NCBI GenBank assembly: GCA_013398955.1
Contig: VWPU01012686.1
Span: 186,001 to 250,000 of the forward strand
Direction: 5' to 3'
From: Callaeas wilsoni
Taxonomy: Eukaryota; Chordata; Aves; Passeriformes; Callaeidae
Length of the DNA stretch: 64,000 bases
This document shows positions 35,964-46,737 of this stretch, piece after piece (position 1 is the stretch's first letter; every line of letters begins with the position of its first letter). The position numbers and the translations under genes were made by a program. The notes under the pieces were generated by a model. The model saw nothing but the letters and a program-made list of their open reading frames with translations. It did not search any database and was not told the origin of the DNA.

Positions 35964-37881
35964 TAAATGGGCAGACTGCTCAGCTACAGCAGAGCAGCTT
36001 TGGCCTGTCAGTACTTTGTGGTGAGGTGAATAGGGGCAGACTGCCAGCCTGGGGGAATTTCAGAATCTGAAGAGACCTTGAGCAGCTTGTAAGGGGTTAC
36101 AGTGGCTCTTTAGAGCTGTGTGAAGTGAGGCTGAGAGGACAAGGGGAATGCTAAAGGGGAAGAACTAATTTGCACATCTCATCCAGGCCTCCATTAGCAC
36201 ATCCTTTCCACAGGATCAGGGCTCAGCTGCCTAGGTGCTGTAACATCTCTGTGACATGCAGGGCTGTGCAAGTGGTGGATCTGGACACCCTTGTGCCATC
36301 TGGACATGGTGCCATCATCATGATGGCACAGTGAGGGACAGCTGGGGACCAGGCACCTGGTCACCTTCCCATTCAGTGACCCCCTGGGACTCCATGGTGC
36401 TGCTCCGTGTGGCTTGTGGGACACAAATGTTCTTGTTGCAGCACTTCTCAGTCCACTCTGTGCAAGAGGGTGAGGATTTGACCTGCACTGAGCTGGGAGA
36501 TGATTCCTGGTGTCGTTCTGCCAGACAGCTCCCAGCCCTGGGGAAGGAGCACTCTGAAGGGGAGGCAGTAAATGCATCCAGGGACACAAGGATGGACAAA
36601 TGAGCTTCTGCTTTCACTGCCTGAAGGGACTAAATCCCACCAGTCTGGCAGCATCAGTCAGCAGTGCACTTTGGGTCACCATGGGTGTGAATGATAGGGG
36701 GAGAAGACTACGACTATGACTATTTTGTCAACTGTTGGATTCTTCAGGGCATTTGTGTACAACCTGGGGCAGCACTACTACAGTTCCCATCCCACAAAGA
36801 GGAATGACAGTGAGCTGGCTGGTGAAATACCACCATTTCTCTGGTCCTGCTTGACCCACTGGGTCAGAGTCCCTTGCATGGTGTAAGACAAGAGTCTGTT
36901 CCTGCAGCCTTTGGAGATCAATTCCAGTGACCTTCCTGGCACTGCTGGAGCTGGTGACTTAAGGGTTATCTGACCCCAGCCCACCCAGCAGCTGCACGGC
37001 TGGAGCAGCTCAGGGGCAAACACTTGGTGTCTGTCTCTCTGCTCACCTGACCAGCATGAGAAGCAGGATATCCCTCATCAACTGCATTGGCTCATCCCAG
37101 CCTCCAGCATTGTGTCTCTCCAAGCTGGCAAGGCAAAGCTGCATTTCAGAGGCTGGGGCAGATGCTCATGCTAAGCGGCTTTGATCAAAGCCCTTGTTTA
37201 GTTATCAAAGGCAGGGTAAACAGCTGGACATGCACCTGCTGAGGAAAGGCTTTTTACTCTTTTCTCCTATCCCAGCCAACTTCAGCACAACTGGGAGAGA
37301 TCATTTTGCACCCTGAGGCTGTTTCAGGAGGGTGATTTTTTTTTTCAGGATACTGAATGAAGTGTCCTCACAGTCCCCATTACTGGTGTGTAGAGCAGTC
37401 AGTCTGTAATGCTGTAAAACACTGAGATCTTTGCTCTGGGGGCAGACTTAGAGGTGTGGAGTTCGTGAGGATACTTATCCTGAAAGTACCAGGCCCTGAC
37501 ATAAACAACTCAGTCTCTGGATCTCCAGTAGGCTGCCAAGAGGTGCCTGGCTGCAATGCACAGCAGGAGTTTTTCCCCACCAAAGTTCCTGTCTCCTAGG
37601 GAAGGCAAGAAGGAATCATGTCTCCATCTTCAAATGTCCAGAAACCTTTGTGGCAGGATGAGTCAAATCAGGAGAGGTTTTATGGAGCCTTCCAGTAGGG
37701 ACAAGAAGGTAAAGAGACAAAAAAAAGGGGATCACAAAAGTGTCAGCATTGAAGAGTGAGATATTTCTGTGGCTGAGCAAAGGCTGTGAGTCCTTGGCTC
37801 AAGAAGCAGGATGAAGCAGCCACGTCGCCTGCTTTTCTGAAACTCAATCTCCCCCAGCTTCATGTCTCCCTACACTGAGGG
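35964..37881. other. unique noncoding DNA
   Basis: No gene is recognised. A near-perfect palindrome lies at 36309-36329. Frames on both strands between 36190 and 36660 overlap and carry no known domain. Confidence 0.5.
36309..36329. repeat. 21-bp palindrome, 10-bp arms
   Basis: GTGCCATCAT at 36309-36318 is the exact reverse complement of ATGATGGCAC at 36320-36329, with a single C between them. The word GTGCCATC also occurs once more about 16 bases upstream. With a one-base loop it behaves as a palindromic protein-binding-like site and not as a stable hairpin gene. No factor is assigned. Confidence 0.85.
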
Positions 37882-37941
37882 CTCCTTTCCCTTTCCCCTT
37901 CTTTTTTTTTTTTTCTTTTCTTCCTAAGAAAAAGAAAAAAA
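37882..37941. repeat. homopyrimidine tract abutting a homopurine tract (inverted)
   Basis: Plus-strand bases 37882-37925 are all pyrimidine (44 bases) and 37926-37941 are all purine (16 bases). The last pyrimidines (TTTTTTTCTTTTCTT) pair with AAGAAAAAGAAAAAAA with one bulge, so the junction can fold into a hairpin. It is low-complexity DNA and no terminator or gene function is implied. Confidence 0.8.
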
Positions 37942-40255
37942 TGCAGGACAGAGCTGGTGCTGTTTTCCCAAAGTGTTTCCCCTAGGGTCCTTGTTGCAGC
38001 ATCAAATTTCCTTTGAAATGGCTATGTGGGAAACACAACTTCTTGGGTCACTTCCCAAATGAAAAAGAAAAAAAGACAATAAAAAATGAAATAAGAAAAT
38101 AAAATTCAACATATGAAGAGCAGAAGCCAAATCACAGCAGCTCTCTGTACCATTTAATACTTGGTCCTAGGGAGGAGACTGAAAGTGTTGTTGGGAACAG
38201 TGATTTTGCATTACCATGTTCCTGCTTCTAAATGTCTTCCTGGCTCCCTCCCTGGATTAGCCTTTTTGCCCTTTTTCCATTTAAATTCCACTAAGATCTG
38301 GGGTATTGACTACTCTGCAAGACGAGTGTAGAAACAGACGGCTGACTGGAAGCAATTCCTGGAGTGTATTCCAGACCACCAAAGCAACCCAGGGAAGAGG
38401 ATGAGCTCCTTTTTAAACACTTGTTTGTGATTTGAAGAAAGACAAAGCTCATTATTATGGGTACAAGGACTCATATTTCTGTCTTTGCCATCTGCCTCTG
38501 CTCCTAACCAGCCCTTGGTTGTCATCTCTGTGTTGACCCACACCAGGAAAACGGGTACAGCTCTTCTCAGCCCTTTATCCCTGGATCCCACCCAGCTGCA
38601 TGCACCCCTGACTCCTCAGCAGCTGTGCTTGAAGGTGCAGTGACCTTCTGAAAGCTGCAGCCTGAGATCTCCACTAGGACATCAGCTGTCTATTAACATT
38701 TCCCAAACTTTTCCTAGTGCCTGCTGACATGTGAGAAGCTTTCTGCCACCTGGCCCTCTTGGCAAGCAACAGGCAGCGTCTGTCCTGCTTTGATCTGCTG
38801 CGCACAACGTTTGACCAGGAGTGAGTGGGCTGACGTGCCTCAGTCTGTTTCTGCCAAAGCTGATAGAATAAGGCAAAGGATTCAGTTGGCTGGGGTCAGC
38901 ACACCAGACCCGTACAAACCCCTGTTTGAACTCTGCAGACAGGCCCGCAAAGCCTGCAAAATCAAGGGCAAATCGTTTTCTTCCTGCTCAGATCGTATTT
39001 ACTTTCTCCACACAGAACCTTTATTTAAACCAGTGCTGGCTGATAGGATGGGAAGGCACCAAAAAAGGCACCGGATGGACTATCCAGGACAGGTTTTTTT
39101 GGGCTTTGTTTATATCACACTTGAAAAATCTGTTTTCTTAAAGGTTGCCCAGCCAAGAAAATGTGCAGAACACCCAGCCTTGGTGAGACCTGAAAGTCAA
39201 TAGCTCTGCTGCTCTTTCAGCTTTTCCCATCCACACGGAAAGTCAGCTCTGCTTGCTCTGCTTCATGGTTTCTTTTGAGTGACTTTGTCACATCTGGGAA
39301 CCTCATGGCTACCCTGAAGCTTCATTTTCTGGTCCAGCAAAGCTGGGGCCCCTCCTGACCTTGCTGGTGGTTGTGTCAGAGTGAGCTCCCTGAGTCCTGA
39401 TTCCAGCTCACCTTGTGAACACAGTTTGATTCAATCAACCTGACACATTCCCTTGCTGTTGCTTGCAGTGCATCATCACTGCATTTTGGAAAAATCCCAT
39501 CAGTAGGGACACATTTTGTCCAAAGTGGTAATTTTTATGTAGACGCTGTTGATGTCCTGGAAGTAATGTGGTCACACTAACCACATCTGTGTCTGGCAAG
39601 CACAGTTGAATCTCTGCCCCCTGCCTCTGAAGAATACCCATATGAAATCTTTCTGAAGTTGTAGTTCAGCCTCAGACTTTTGATAGCCAAACAATCTGAA
39701 TTTTGAAAGCCAGCACCTCAGTTGAAATAATTTACTGCTTCTCCAGTGTAGATTCCAAGCCCCATAGGAATACCTTAAAAAAAAGCACCCAACAAAGAAT
39801 TTCATTCAGTCATATATTTCCCTCTATGCCTCTCTGTTATGTTTGCTAAAAAAGGATGGGTCTTTATGCCTTGTTGTTGACTGCATCAAACTGTGAAAAA
39901 TAAATAATGATCAAAACCAAATGTCATCTGTCTTTAATCAATGAACTGTTGAAAAGGACACAGAGTGCCACGATGTTTATGGAGTTGGGCTTAAATAGAG
40001 CTTGCAGCTTGGTGTGTATTTATGAAGGTGTTGACTAGAAGGTTTTAGACTCTGTAGCACATATTTTACTATGAGTATTTAGCAAAGCTGCTCAGCCCGT
40101 TCCCGTTGGGCCTTGCATCCGTAATGTCTACATGGATGCCTTGAGCTCATTCCTGGCTGGCTCCATGGACGGTGCTGGTCCTCTCTAGCTGATGCTTGGG
40201 AAAACAGACTGCATAAAACATTAAAAGTTCACTAAAGTAAAATTCCTTGGATACA
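37942..40255. other. unique noncoding DNA, nothing recognised
   Basis: A-rich words occur to about 38110. Frames up to 137 codons (38790-39203, plus strand) have no known domain. No transposable element is recognised. Confidence 0.5.
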
Positions 40256-40627
40256 TTATCTCCTCCATCTCCTCAGAGGGAATAATTGTAAAACTAAAGT
40301 GTTTCTGCCATTGCTGAATGGGCTCCAAAGAAAGTTTGGGAGCTTCACAGCACCTTTGGGTTCACCAATTTCTACAGATATTTTGCTGAGAACTTTTACG
40401 AGACTGGTGTTTCTGTTCATCGTTGTGGGGAAAAGCAGTGAATTCACAGACACAAGAAACACAGCAGGCTGAACAGCTAAAAATACATTTGGCTTGGCAT
40501 CCTCCTTGTGCACCAAGACTTTGCACAAACCTTCATTCTCCAAAGGAATGCATGTAGCTATGAAATCAGAGCTGCCCTTTTGTGTCACCATGGGCCCCAA
40601 AATGAAATCCATCCCTGTATGTAGCAT
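40256..40627 (-). other. open frame of unknown status, 123 codons
   Basis: This frame opens at an ATG at 40627-40625 on the minus strand and runs to a stop at 40256. The product is hydrophobic in its middle (FLAVQPAVFLVSVNSLLF) and basic at its C end (PLRRWRR). I do not recognise the family. The composition is more protein-like than most frames in the window, which leaves room for a decayed exon or gene copy. No convincing splice sites, promoter or poly(A) signal were found. A chance frame remains the likelier explanation. Confidence 0.15.
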
Positions 40628-40869
40628 TCTTGGAAGCTCACAGGAATAAAATCATGAGATCAGAAATAAGAAAGCTGATGGCTGTCAAAGCACTTCCTAT
40701 CCATGGAAACATCATGTGGGAGGTGCACAAGTTTCAGGCCATTTGTTCAGAGACCATAAGAAACCTGCATGTCCACACTTCGTGAAGGCCACGAATCAAT
40801 GCAAAATCCTTTAATTCTTATTATTCACCAGTGGCAACTTCCTTCTGACATCTTGTCTGGTCTCTAAAA
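40628..40869. other. unique noncoding DNA between two open frames
   Basis: Nothing is recognised. The minus-strand frame above could extend about 20 codons upstream of its ATG before meeting a stop. Confidence 0.5.
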
Positions 40870-41223
40870 ATGGCAAGCCAGATCGATAAGCCATCCTACA
40901 ACAGTGAGCACCCTGACCCTGAGAGCAATATCAAAGAATGTGCCATTATTTTACCACTCTGTCATTTTGTCAATGTCAGCTTGAATAATGACTGCTATCT
41001 TGCATCAAATGCAGTCTACCCTGAAGTTCATTCACCATTAAGATCATGTCTGCAAGGAGAGTGCAAGCTCAGCTATGAAATCCCAGCCCAAGGAGGACGT
41101 TTGTTTTGCTGTTCATGCGGTACTGCACCCAGCTATACATCAGTTCCTGTGACACACTCTCAGTTGAAGAGCTGCCATGCCAAACTTTTAGGTACCTCCA
41201 GCCCATTCCCATGCCCGTTTTAA
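40870..41223 (+). other. open frame of unknown status, 117 codons
   Basis: The frame starts at an ATG with A at position -3 and ends in a stop at 41221-41223. The product has about nine cysteines, with a GGRLFCCSCG cluster, and no signal peptide or domain I recognise. It sits next to the minus-strand frame at 40256-40627 but shares nothing with it. Without homology or transcript evidence I treat it as unproven. Confidence 0.12.
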
Positions 41224-41825
41224 TCATGGTCAGGCATTTCCACTGGGTTTGATTAAAAATATAAGGATGGGTGCACTCAGACAGACAAAAAATCCATTAT
41301 AACACTATCCTATTTCTGGCAGTGGCCAGCAGTAGATGCCTACATGGAAAGTACAAGAACATGGCAAGGATAGAGTGATATTTCCCCTGAGTATTCTACC
41401 AGGCTCCAGCAATTTCTGTCACACAGACATCCTGAAGTAGGTGAGCATGTTTTGCTTAATAGCCAGCAGTAGCTCACTCCTCCACGAATTTGGAGGACTG
41501 ATTTCTAGTTACCTTTTAAACACACATAATTTCTTACTGTCCACAGTATCCCGAGGTAAAGAGATCAGCAGCATAATTACATGTTGTGAGAGGAGTTGCT
41601 CCCTTTGCTTTGAATTGTGATTGACACAAGTCAGGTGCTACGGCTGGAACAAAATGGCTGCTGGAACAAAAATGTTCCACCTGTGTGAAAAGCTTGATTA
41701 CTCAGGAATGAGTGCGTTTGTGCTCCCGTCATTTAATTTCAAATGTCACAGGTCAATGTTCTGCATTATAACCAGTGATGGAACTCGATTTGACATGTTA
41801 TTGTGAGAACTATTTAAAATGTCGA
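41224..41825. other. unique noncoding DNA, nothing recognised
   Basis: No gene or repeat is recognised. A 61-codon frame at 41621-41806 has no features of note. Confidence 0.55.
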
Positions 41826-42240
41826 ATGGGGATAGGCATATCGTACCTGTCTATCACATCAAGATGGAAAGCCAGTTTGAATAAATTAACCATGATTCGA
41901 ACCATCCATTTCAGACTCAATGAGTACGGCTGAGCTGACTGCGTTTTATTCCTTCAATGTGCTGAACTTTGTCTGTAATGATTCTAAAACTGTGTCTGTC
42001 AGCCACAACTTGCTTTATGATAGTTATTTCAGCTACAATTTCATCTCACTTTGCCAAAGGTTTCTCATACTCTTTCAGCTTGAACCCTGATAAAGCATCT
42101 TCTGACATCCTTACATGCTGAACAGACACAGTGAGATTGCAAACAAACCAAAGTGACTGTCATTATTGAACAGTCCTCAGACGCACACACAGCTTGGGTA
42201 AAGTCATATTAGCTGTAAAAAGCTTGAATACCTAGGAAAT
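41826..42240. promoter_or_regulatory. candidate conserved noncoding block with tRNA B-box-like word
   Basis: This AT-rich unique block lacks long frames. On the minus strand GGTTCGAATC lies near 41900, which matches the RNA polymerase III B box GGTTCGANTCC except at the end, with AGCTCAGCCG about 33 bases upstream in the same orientation. The A-to-B spacing is shorter than in a tRNA, and the flanks cannot form the acceptor stem, so it is not a tRNA gene. A very old tRNA-derived SINE or a conserved element is possible, and chance is also possible. Confidence 0.2.
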
Positions 42241-42912
42241 CTCATAGGAGACAGAATTATCAACACCTAAGGTCACTCTGAATCATTCAACAAATTGAGT
42301 CAGGCAACCTTCAAGCAGGTACAACCTTTGTTACTCAGAGTAACAAAATCTATCTTGTCTTCTACATGTTGCTAATGTAAAAGAGCTTTTTTCCCCTCCA
42401 GCTGCCTAGTGTCTCCTCTCCTTGTAATGATATTTCAGCTAGTGGAGTTCCTAGTCACACAAATCTGGGTTTCAAATGAATCTTATTAAATGGCTATGTT
42501 CAGTCAACATCAAATGTTACATATCAGCAGAACAGTCCTGAGACTGTTATAGAATACCTGTGACCCTGATAGAGCGCTTTAGACTTGAGCCTTACTCCAA
42601 ACATGGAGGTGATTTTGAGGAAGGTGAGGTAAGAAAAAAACTATGAGAATTTGTAGGTTTGATTGCATTGGATGGACAATTTTCCTGCTCTTGACCAGCC
42701 TCATCCAGCTACTTCTATCTCTGCAAAGTGCAAAAGCTCCAGGAAGGTACATCGAAGGGCCTGCCCGGGTGCATCCAAGTGGTTCTGTTCCCTGGAATCT
42801 TGTTCATGACACCTAATAAAAACAACCTCCCTCTAAAAGACATGTGCTGTGACCTCAGAAAACAATTTCCCAGAGCTGAGGGAAAGCATGAACTTCACTG
42901 AGCATGGGAAAA
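42241..42912. other. unique noncoding DNA, nothing recognised
   Basis: No gene, RNA gene or repeat family is recognised in this 670-base stretch. Confidence 0.55.
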
Positions 42913-42992
42913 GTGTGTATACACACACGCGTACATACATACATACAAACACACTCCCATATGTATAGTATGAATATATGTATGTACATGTA
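42913..42992. repeat. alternating purine-pyrimidine microsatellite with inverted arms
   Basis: The stretch starts with GTGTGTATACACACACGCG, then (CATA)n, and ends with ATATATGTATGTACATGTAT. GTACATACATA at 42931-42941 is the exact reverse complement of TATGTATGTAC at 42977-42987, giving 11-bp arms around a 35-base loop. Alternating purine-pyrimidine DNA of this kind can adopt Z form or extrude as a cruciform. Confidence 0.85.
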
Positions 42993-43119
42993 TAAGAAGA
43001 GCTTTAAAGGGAGTTTACAAAGGCCTAAACCCTATGGTTTCATAAGAAAAAGATCAGAACAATTTTTGGCCAGACATTTTTAGTTCGGCATTGACATGAA
43101 TGTAGCAATTAGCCCTAGA

Positions 43120-44470
43120 ATAGCAAAGTAAAGCAAGGAGATGAAGCAGAAATGCAAATCAGTATAAATTTTAAGATAGGAAGTACAGAAAATGGAAAGG
43201 AGAAGATAAAGGTGGCAAGGAAAGATCCAAATTATTGAACAGGAAAGAGTTTTCTGGGCTAATTAGGAAAACCAGAAATGTCAGCGGTGTCATGGGCCAA
43301 CCATGTGGAGACAGAAAAAAATGTGAATAATGATTTAGAGACAGTAGAAATGTTCAATAAATATGTTTGCTCTGAGTTTGGAAAGAAAGAAGAGGATGTG
43401 TTTATATCACACAAGGATGTCGAAATATTTTCCACTCTACTAGCAACCAAGAAGGAAGTTAAGCAACTTCTTCTAGGGATAAACACATTTTATACGAACA
43501 GGATCTGCAAACTTGCAGCCAAGACTCTTCCTAGAACTGGCTGAGGAAATTTCTGACCCCTTGACATCAGTCTTGGATAACTCCTGTAGCACTAGGGAAA
43601 TTCCAGAGAAGTCGGAGAGCTCTCATTATGTGCCAGTATTAGAAAAGAGAAAGTGGTCTGACCCTAGCATCAAAAGAGTGGCAAGTCTGACATAATCTCA
43701 TCACAATAATGGAAAAACTAATACAGGAGTCAATCAAAACAGAATTAATGCATAGAAACATAATTAGGGCCAGTTAACATAGACTAATAGAAAATAGGAC
43801 TTGTCAAACACGCTTTGATGAGATAAAAAGTTGGGATGATAAAGGTGACTACATGAATATAATATATTTAGACTTTTATAAAGCTTCGACTTTGCAGCTC
43901 ATGACAGTTTGATTAAAAAATTGGTGTGATGCAATGTCCATGAAGTGCTCCCTAAATGGATTAGTAACTGCTAAGTGATCTGCTAAAAAGTAGTTGTTTA
44001 TGAGGCATCAAGGGCAGGTGGGAGTGTTTCTGAGAAGGCACGGTCTGTAGGAGTTGGTAGAAACCCTAGCGTGACTGTGTCTTCTCATCCATAATCCGGG
44101 AGGAAAAGCAAAATTGCTGGTAATGAAGCGACTGGCTGAGACAAAGATGGTCAGTGCTTACAAGGACAGGACACATATTCAGAGCTGAAGGGAGTGTCCT
44201 CCCACAGGAAGAAGGGAAGCTCTTAGTGGTCTTAGTGCTGTCACTAGGAAGCAGAGAACTGGGAAAAATATTAGGAGTTTGTAAAGAGAAAGCAATTTCC
44301 TCTTTTGATGGCAGATTTATTGTGTGATATTTGGATAGACAAACAAGATACCAGATATAATGAGTAGAAGCAAAAATAGGAGTAGGGAAGGTATGTTAAC
44401 TTTGAGAATGATCAGTGAAAATGCACCTGGAATGCTGCACACAAAAATCGCCTCAGGGTGGAAGAGATGA
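43120..44470 (+). mobile_element. ancient CR1-type LINE, ORF2 linker and RT region
   Basis: This is a second old CR1-like copy in plus orientation. The segment 43278-43540 encodes VEMFNKYVCSEFGKK, matching the linker of CR1 ORF2 that reads like AEVLNxxFASVF, then KKEVKQLLLGINT, matching the EEVxxxLxxLNxxK block. A frame change follows, after which ELAEEISDPLTSVLDNS matches the pre-RT block. The DNA continues with ATAATGGAAAAACTAATAC, TTTGATGAGATAAAAAG and TTAGACTTTTATAAAGCTTC (RT motif A region), then GATTAAAAAATTGG. Homology fades after about 44000 and ends near 44470 (ACCTGGAATGCTGCACAC). Frameshifts and stops throughout show that it is dead. It encodes the 5' neighbour of the part kept at 11965-13450. 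Confidence 0.75.
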
Positions 44471-46251
44471 AATGTCCCTTTCTTGTGACCTTAGGCAGGA
44501 AGAATGCAGTGAGTGACTCTTTTAGCACAAGGCTTTCTCTTCAAGCAGAAGTGCAAGTTTTCTGCATTTCTGTCTCCAGTAGGAGGACACGAATTCTGTT
44601 TACTTTCCTTATTACCTACTGAAGCAGGTGGCCTGGGTCTTGCCCTCAACCTCCTTAGATTACTGATAGCAAGATCAAGAGGCGTGTTGCAGCAGCACGT
44701 ACACTCCTTAGCAAGGATAACATGGCTTTTGGTAAAGATTTTCAGGAGCTGTTCAATACTGTACGAAAGACATGGCAGGGACTGTCTCAGGAACCTCAAG
44801 TCAAATTCGAGCTTGGAAATACATCCCAGGTTTTAATTCCAGACATGATTGAGAAAACACTAAAGAGAAGTGTATAAACTTCTGTCTTCTGATGTCCTTG
44901 TTCACAGATACTGCCTCAGAAAAGGTGTTTTAACCAACTATAAGTTATTGACATTGACTCAGAATGAATATGCAATTAAACACTGTGCATTTCTTAATCC
45001 AGGAGAAGATTCCTGGACTCCTACGATGGGAATCAACTCAGCCCTCCAGGCCTTTTTCAGTGTCAATTTTTCAGCTGTCTGCATGTTTCAGCAATAGTGA
45101 ATGAGGTTTCCATCAATGCAGGGGAACAAGGAAAAAGGAAAAAAGAAGAAAGAGAGGAGGAAGGACCAGTGGGAAGAGAGAAAAAATGGATCAAAGGATG
45201 GATTATATGCATTTTAAAAAATAGATCAGATACGAGAAAGAGCAGAACAGTCAGTGTCCTTTAAACCGTGTTCAGCTGGGTCATATTCACTTGTGATGTG
45301 GCACAAGACATAATTTGCCATGTGGCTCCGCTCCCCAGGTGAGGACTGTATCTTCCTTTTCCAAGTGGATGCCAAATAAGTAAATTCAGGATGCTCAGGG
45401 GCATGGGAAGTGCTTACAGTCTCACTGCTTCCCTTGAGCATTTATTGTGAGCTCTACTTGGTAGTGATGTTTGCAGCTGTTGTTTTGTAGCCTATGTGAA
45501 ATTTGTTGGTGGGTCTTGTTTGGGTCCTGGGGAGTTATTTGTCTGCATACCACCCACAAAGAGCTACGCTCAGAGCCCGCAAAATGCAGATTTTGTTGAT
45601 AATAGCAAGCCTTAATGTACAAAGTTGAACATCCTTGAGCTGCCCTTCCAGTACTTCCCATGGAGATTCAGAGTCGAGGATAAAAAATGCCTCATGTAGG
45701 TGTCAGTAAACCTGAATCCAGGTGCCTGCATGCAGCCATACCATGGCAATTTCTTTTCTCTGGGATTCATAGTTCCATTCAGTTGCCTACCCATAGACAA
45801 AGAGTGTCATCTGAGATATCTCAGAATATCCTAGTATTCTAAAAATGGGCTTACAAATGCAGTGCAGTGCTTGTTTCTGGGTCAGAAGGAAGCCCAAAGG
45901 GATCCCACAGATCCCGAGTGTGTCTCGACTTGTCAATACTGTCAATGTAACTGGGAGTGGGGTGGGATTTCAATCCCACCATGGATGTCCATGCACCCAG
46001 CTCACATGCAGACACCCACACAGCAGACAAAAATGTCTAAACAACCAAGCAGAGAGTGAGTCAGCTGACCAAAGGTCAGTGTCTAATTCAGGGTCGGAGA
46101 AACAGCTCTCTGGACTCCCACAGGAGCCTGGATACCCAGTTCCTGAGTACATCAGAGACCTGAGTGTCTCAAGCTGGAGTTTTACTTATCCCTTATGTTA
46201 CCCGTGGCTTATAGCCTCGCGGAATAGCCCATGTACTGGGCTATCCATCAT
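44471..46251. other. unique noncoding DNA
   Basis: No gene is recognised. A purine-rich patch with GGAAAAAGGAAAAAAGAAG lies at about 45128-45185. Frames at 44491-44836 on both strands overlap and carry no known domain. Confidence 0.5.
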
Positions 46252-46737
46252 TCATAGAATCACAGAATCATTTAGGCTGGAAAAGGCTTGTAAGACCATC
46301 AAATGCAACCGTTAATCCAGAGCTGCCAGCTCCACCACTAAACCGAGCCCACAAGTACCACATTTACTCATCTTTTAAAAATCTACAGGGATTGGCTGCC
46401 CAGGTCAGTGGCTCCACCACTGTCCTGGGCAGCCTGTTCCAGTGCTTGACACTCCTTTCAATGGAGACATTTTTCCTAATATCCAGCCTAAACTTCATCT
46501 GGCAGAACTTTCAGTAAAGTTCTGAGAAAAGAGGTCATTCCCTCTTGTTCTGTCACTTGTTGCCTGTGAGAAGGAAGGGAACCCCACCTGGCTACAACCT
46601 CCTTCCAGATAGTTGTAGAGAGGAATAAGCTTCCCCCAGAGCCTCCTTTTCTCCAGACTGAGCACGCTCAGCCACTCGTCACAGGACTTGTGCTCCTGAT
46701 CCTTCAGTTCCCTTCTTGCTGCCTTCTTCATTCACAC
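46252..46737 (-). mobile_element. CR1 LINE, minus orientation, ORF2 C-terminus and 3' end
   Basis: The plus strand opens with ATAGAATCACAGAATCATTT, which is the reverse complement of the CR1 terminal repeat, and continues with GGGCAGCCTGTTCCAGTGCT. On the minus strand an open frame reads [20 protein letters not shown] and then TSDRTRGND, which is the conserved C-terminal part of CR1 ORF2. About 486 bp remain, truncated at the 5' end near 46737. The frame breaks after NDLFSQNF, so it is a pseudogene copy. Confidence 0.95.

Noticed and set aside
41860..41935. Possible tRNA gene on the minus strand (GGTTCGAATC B-box-like word)
   Set aside because: A-box to B-box spacing is about 10 bases too short and the flanks cannot form an acceptor stem. 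Kept only as a possible SINE relic.
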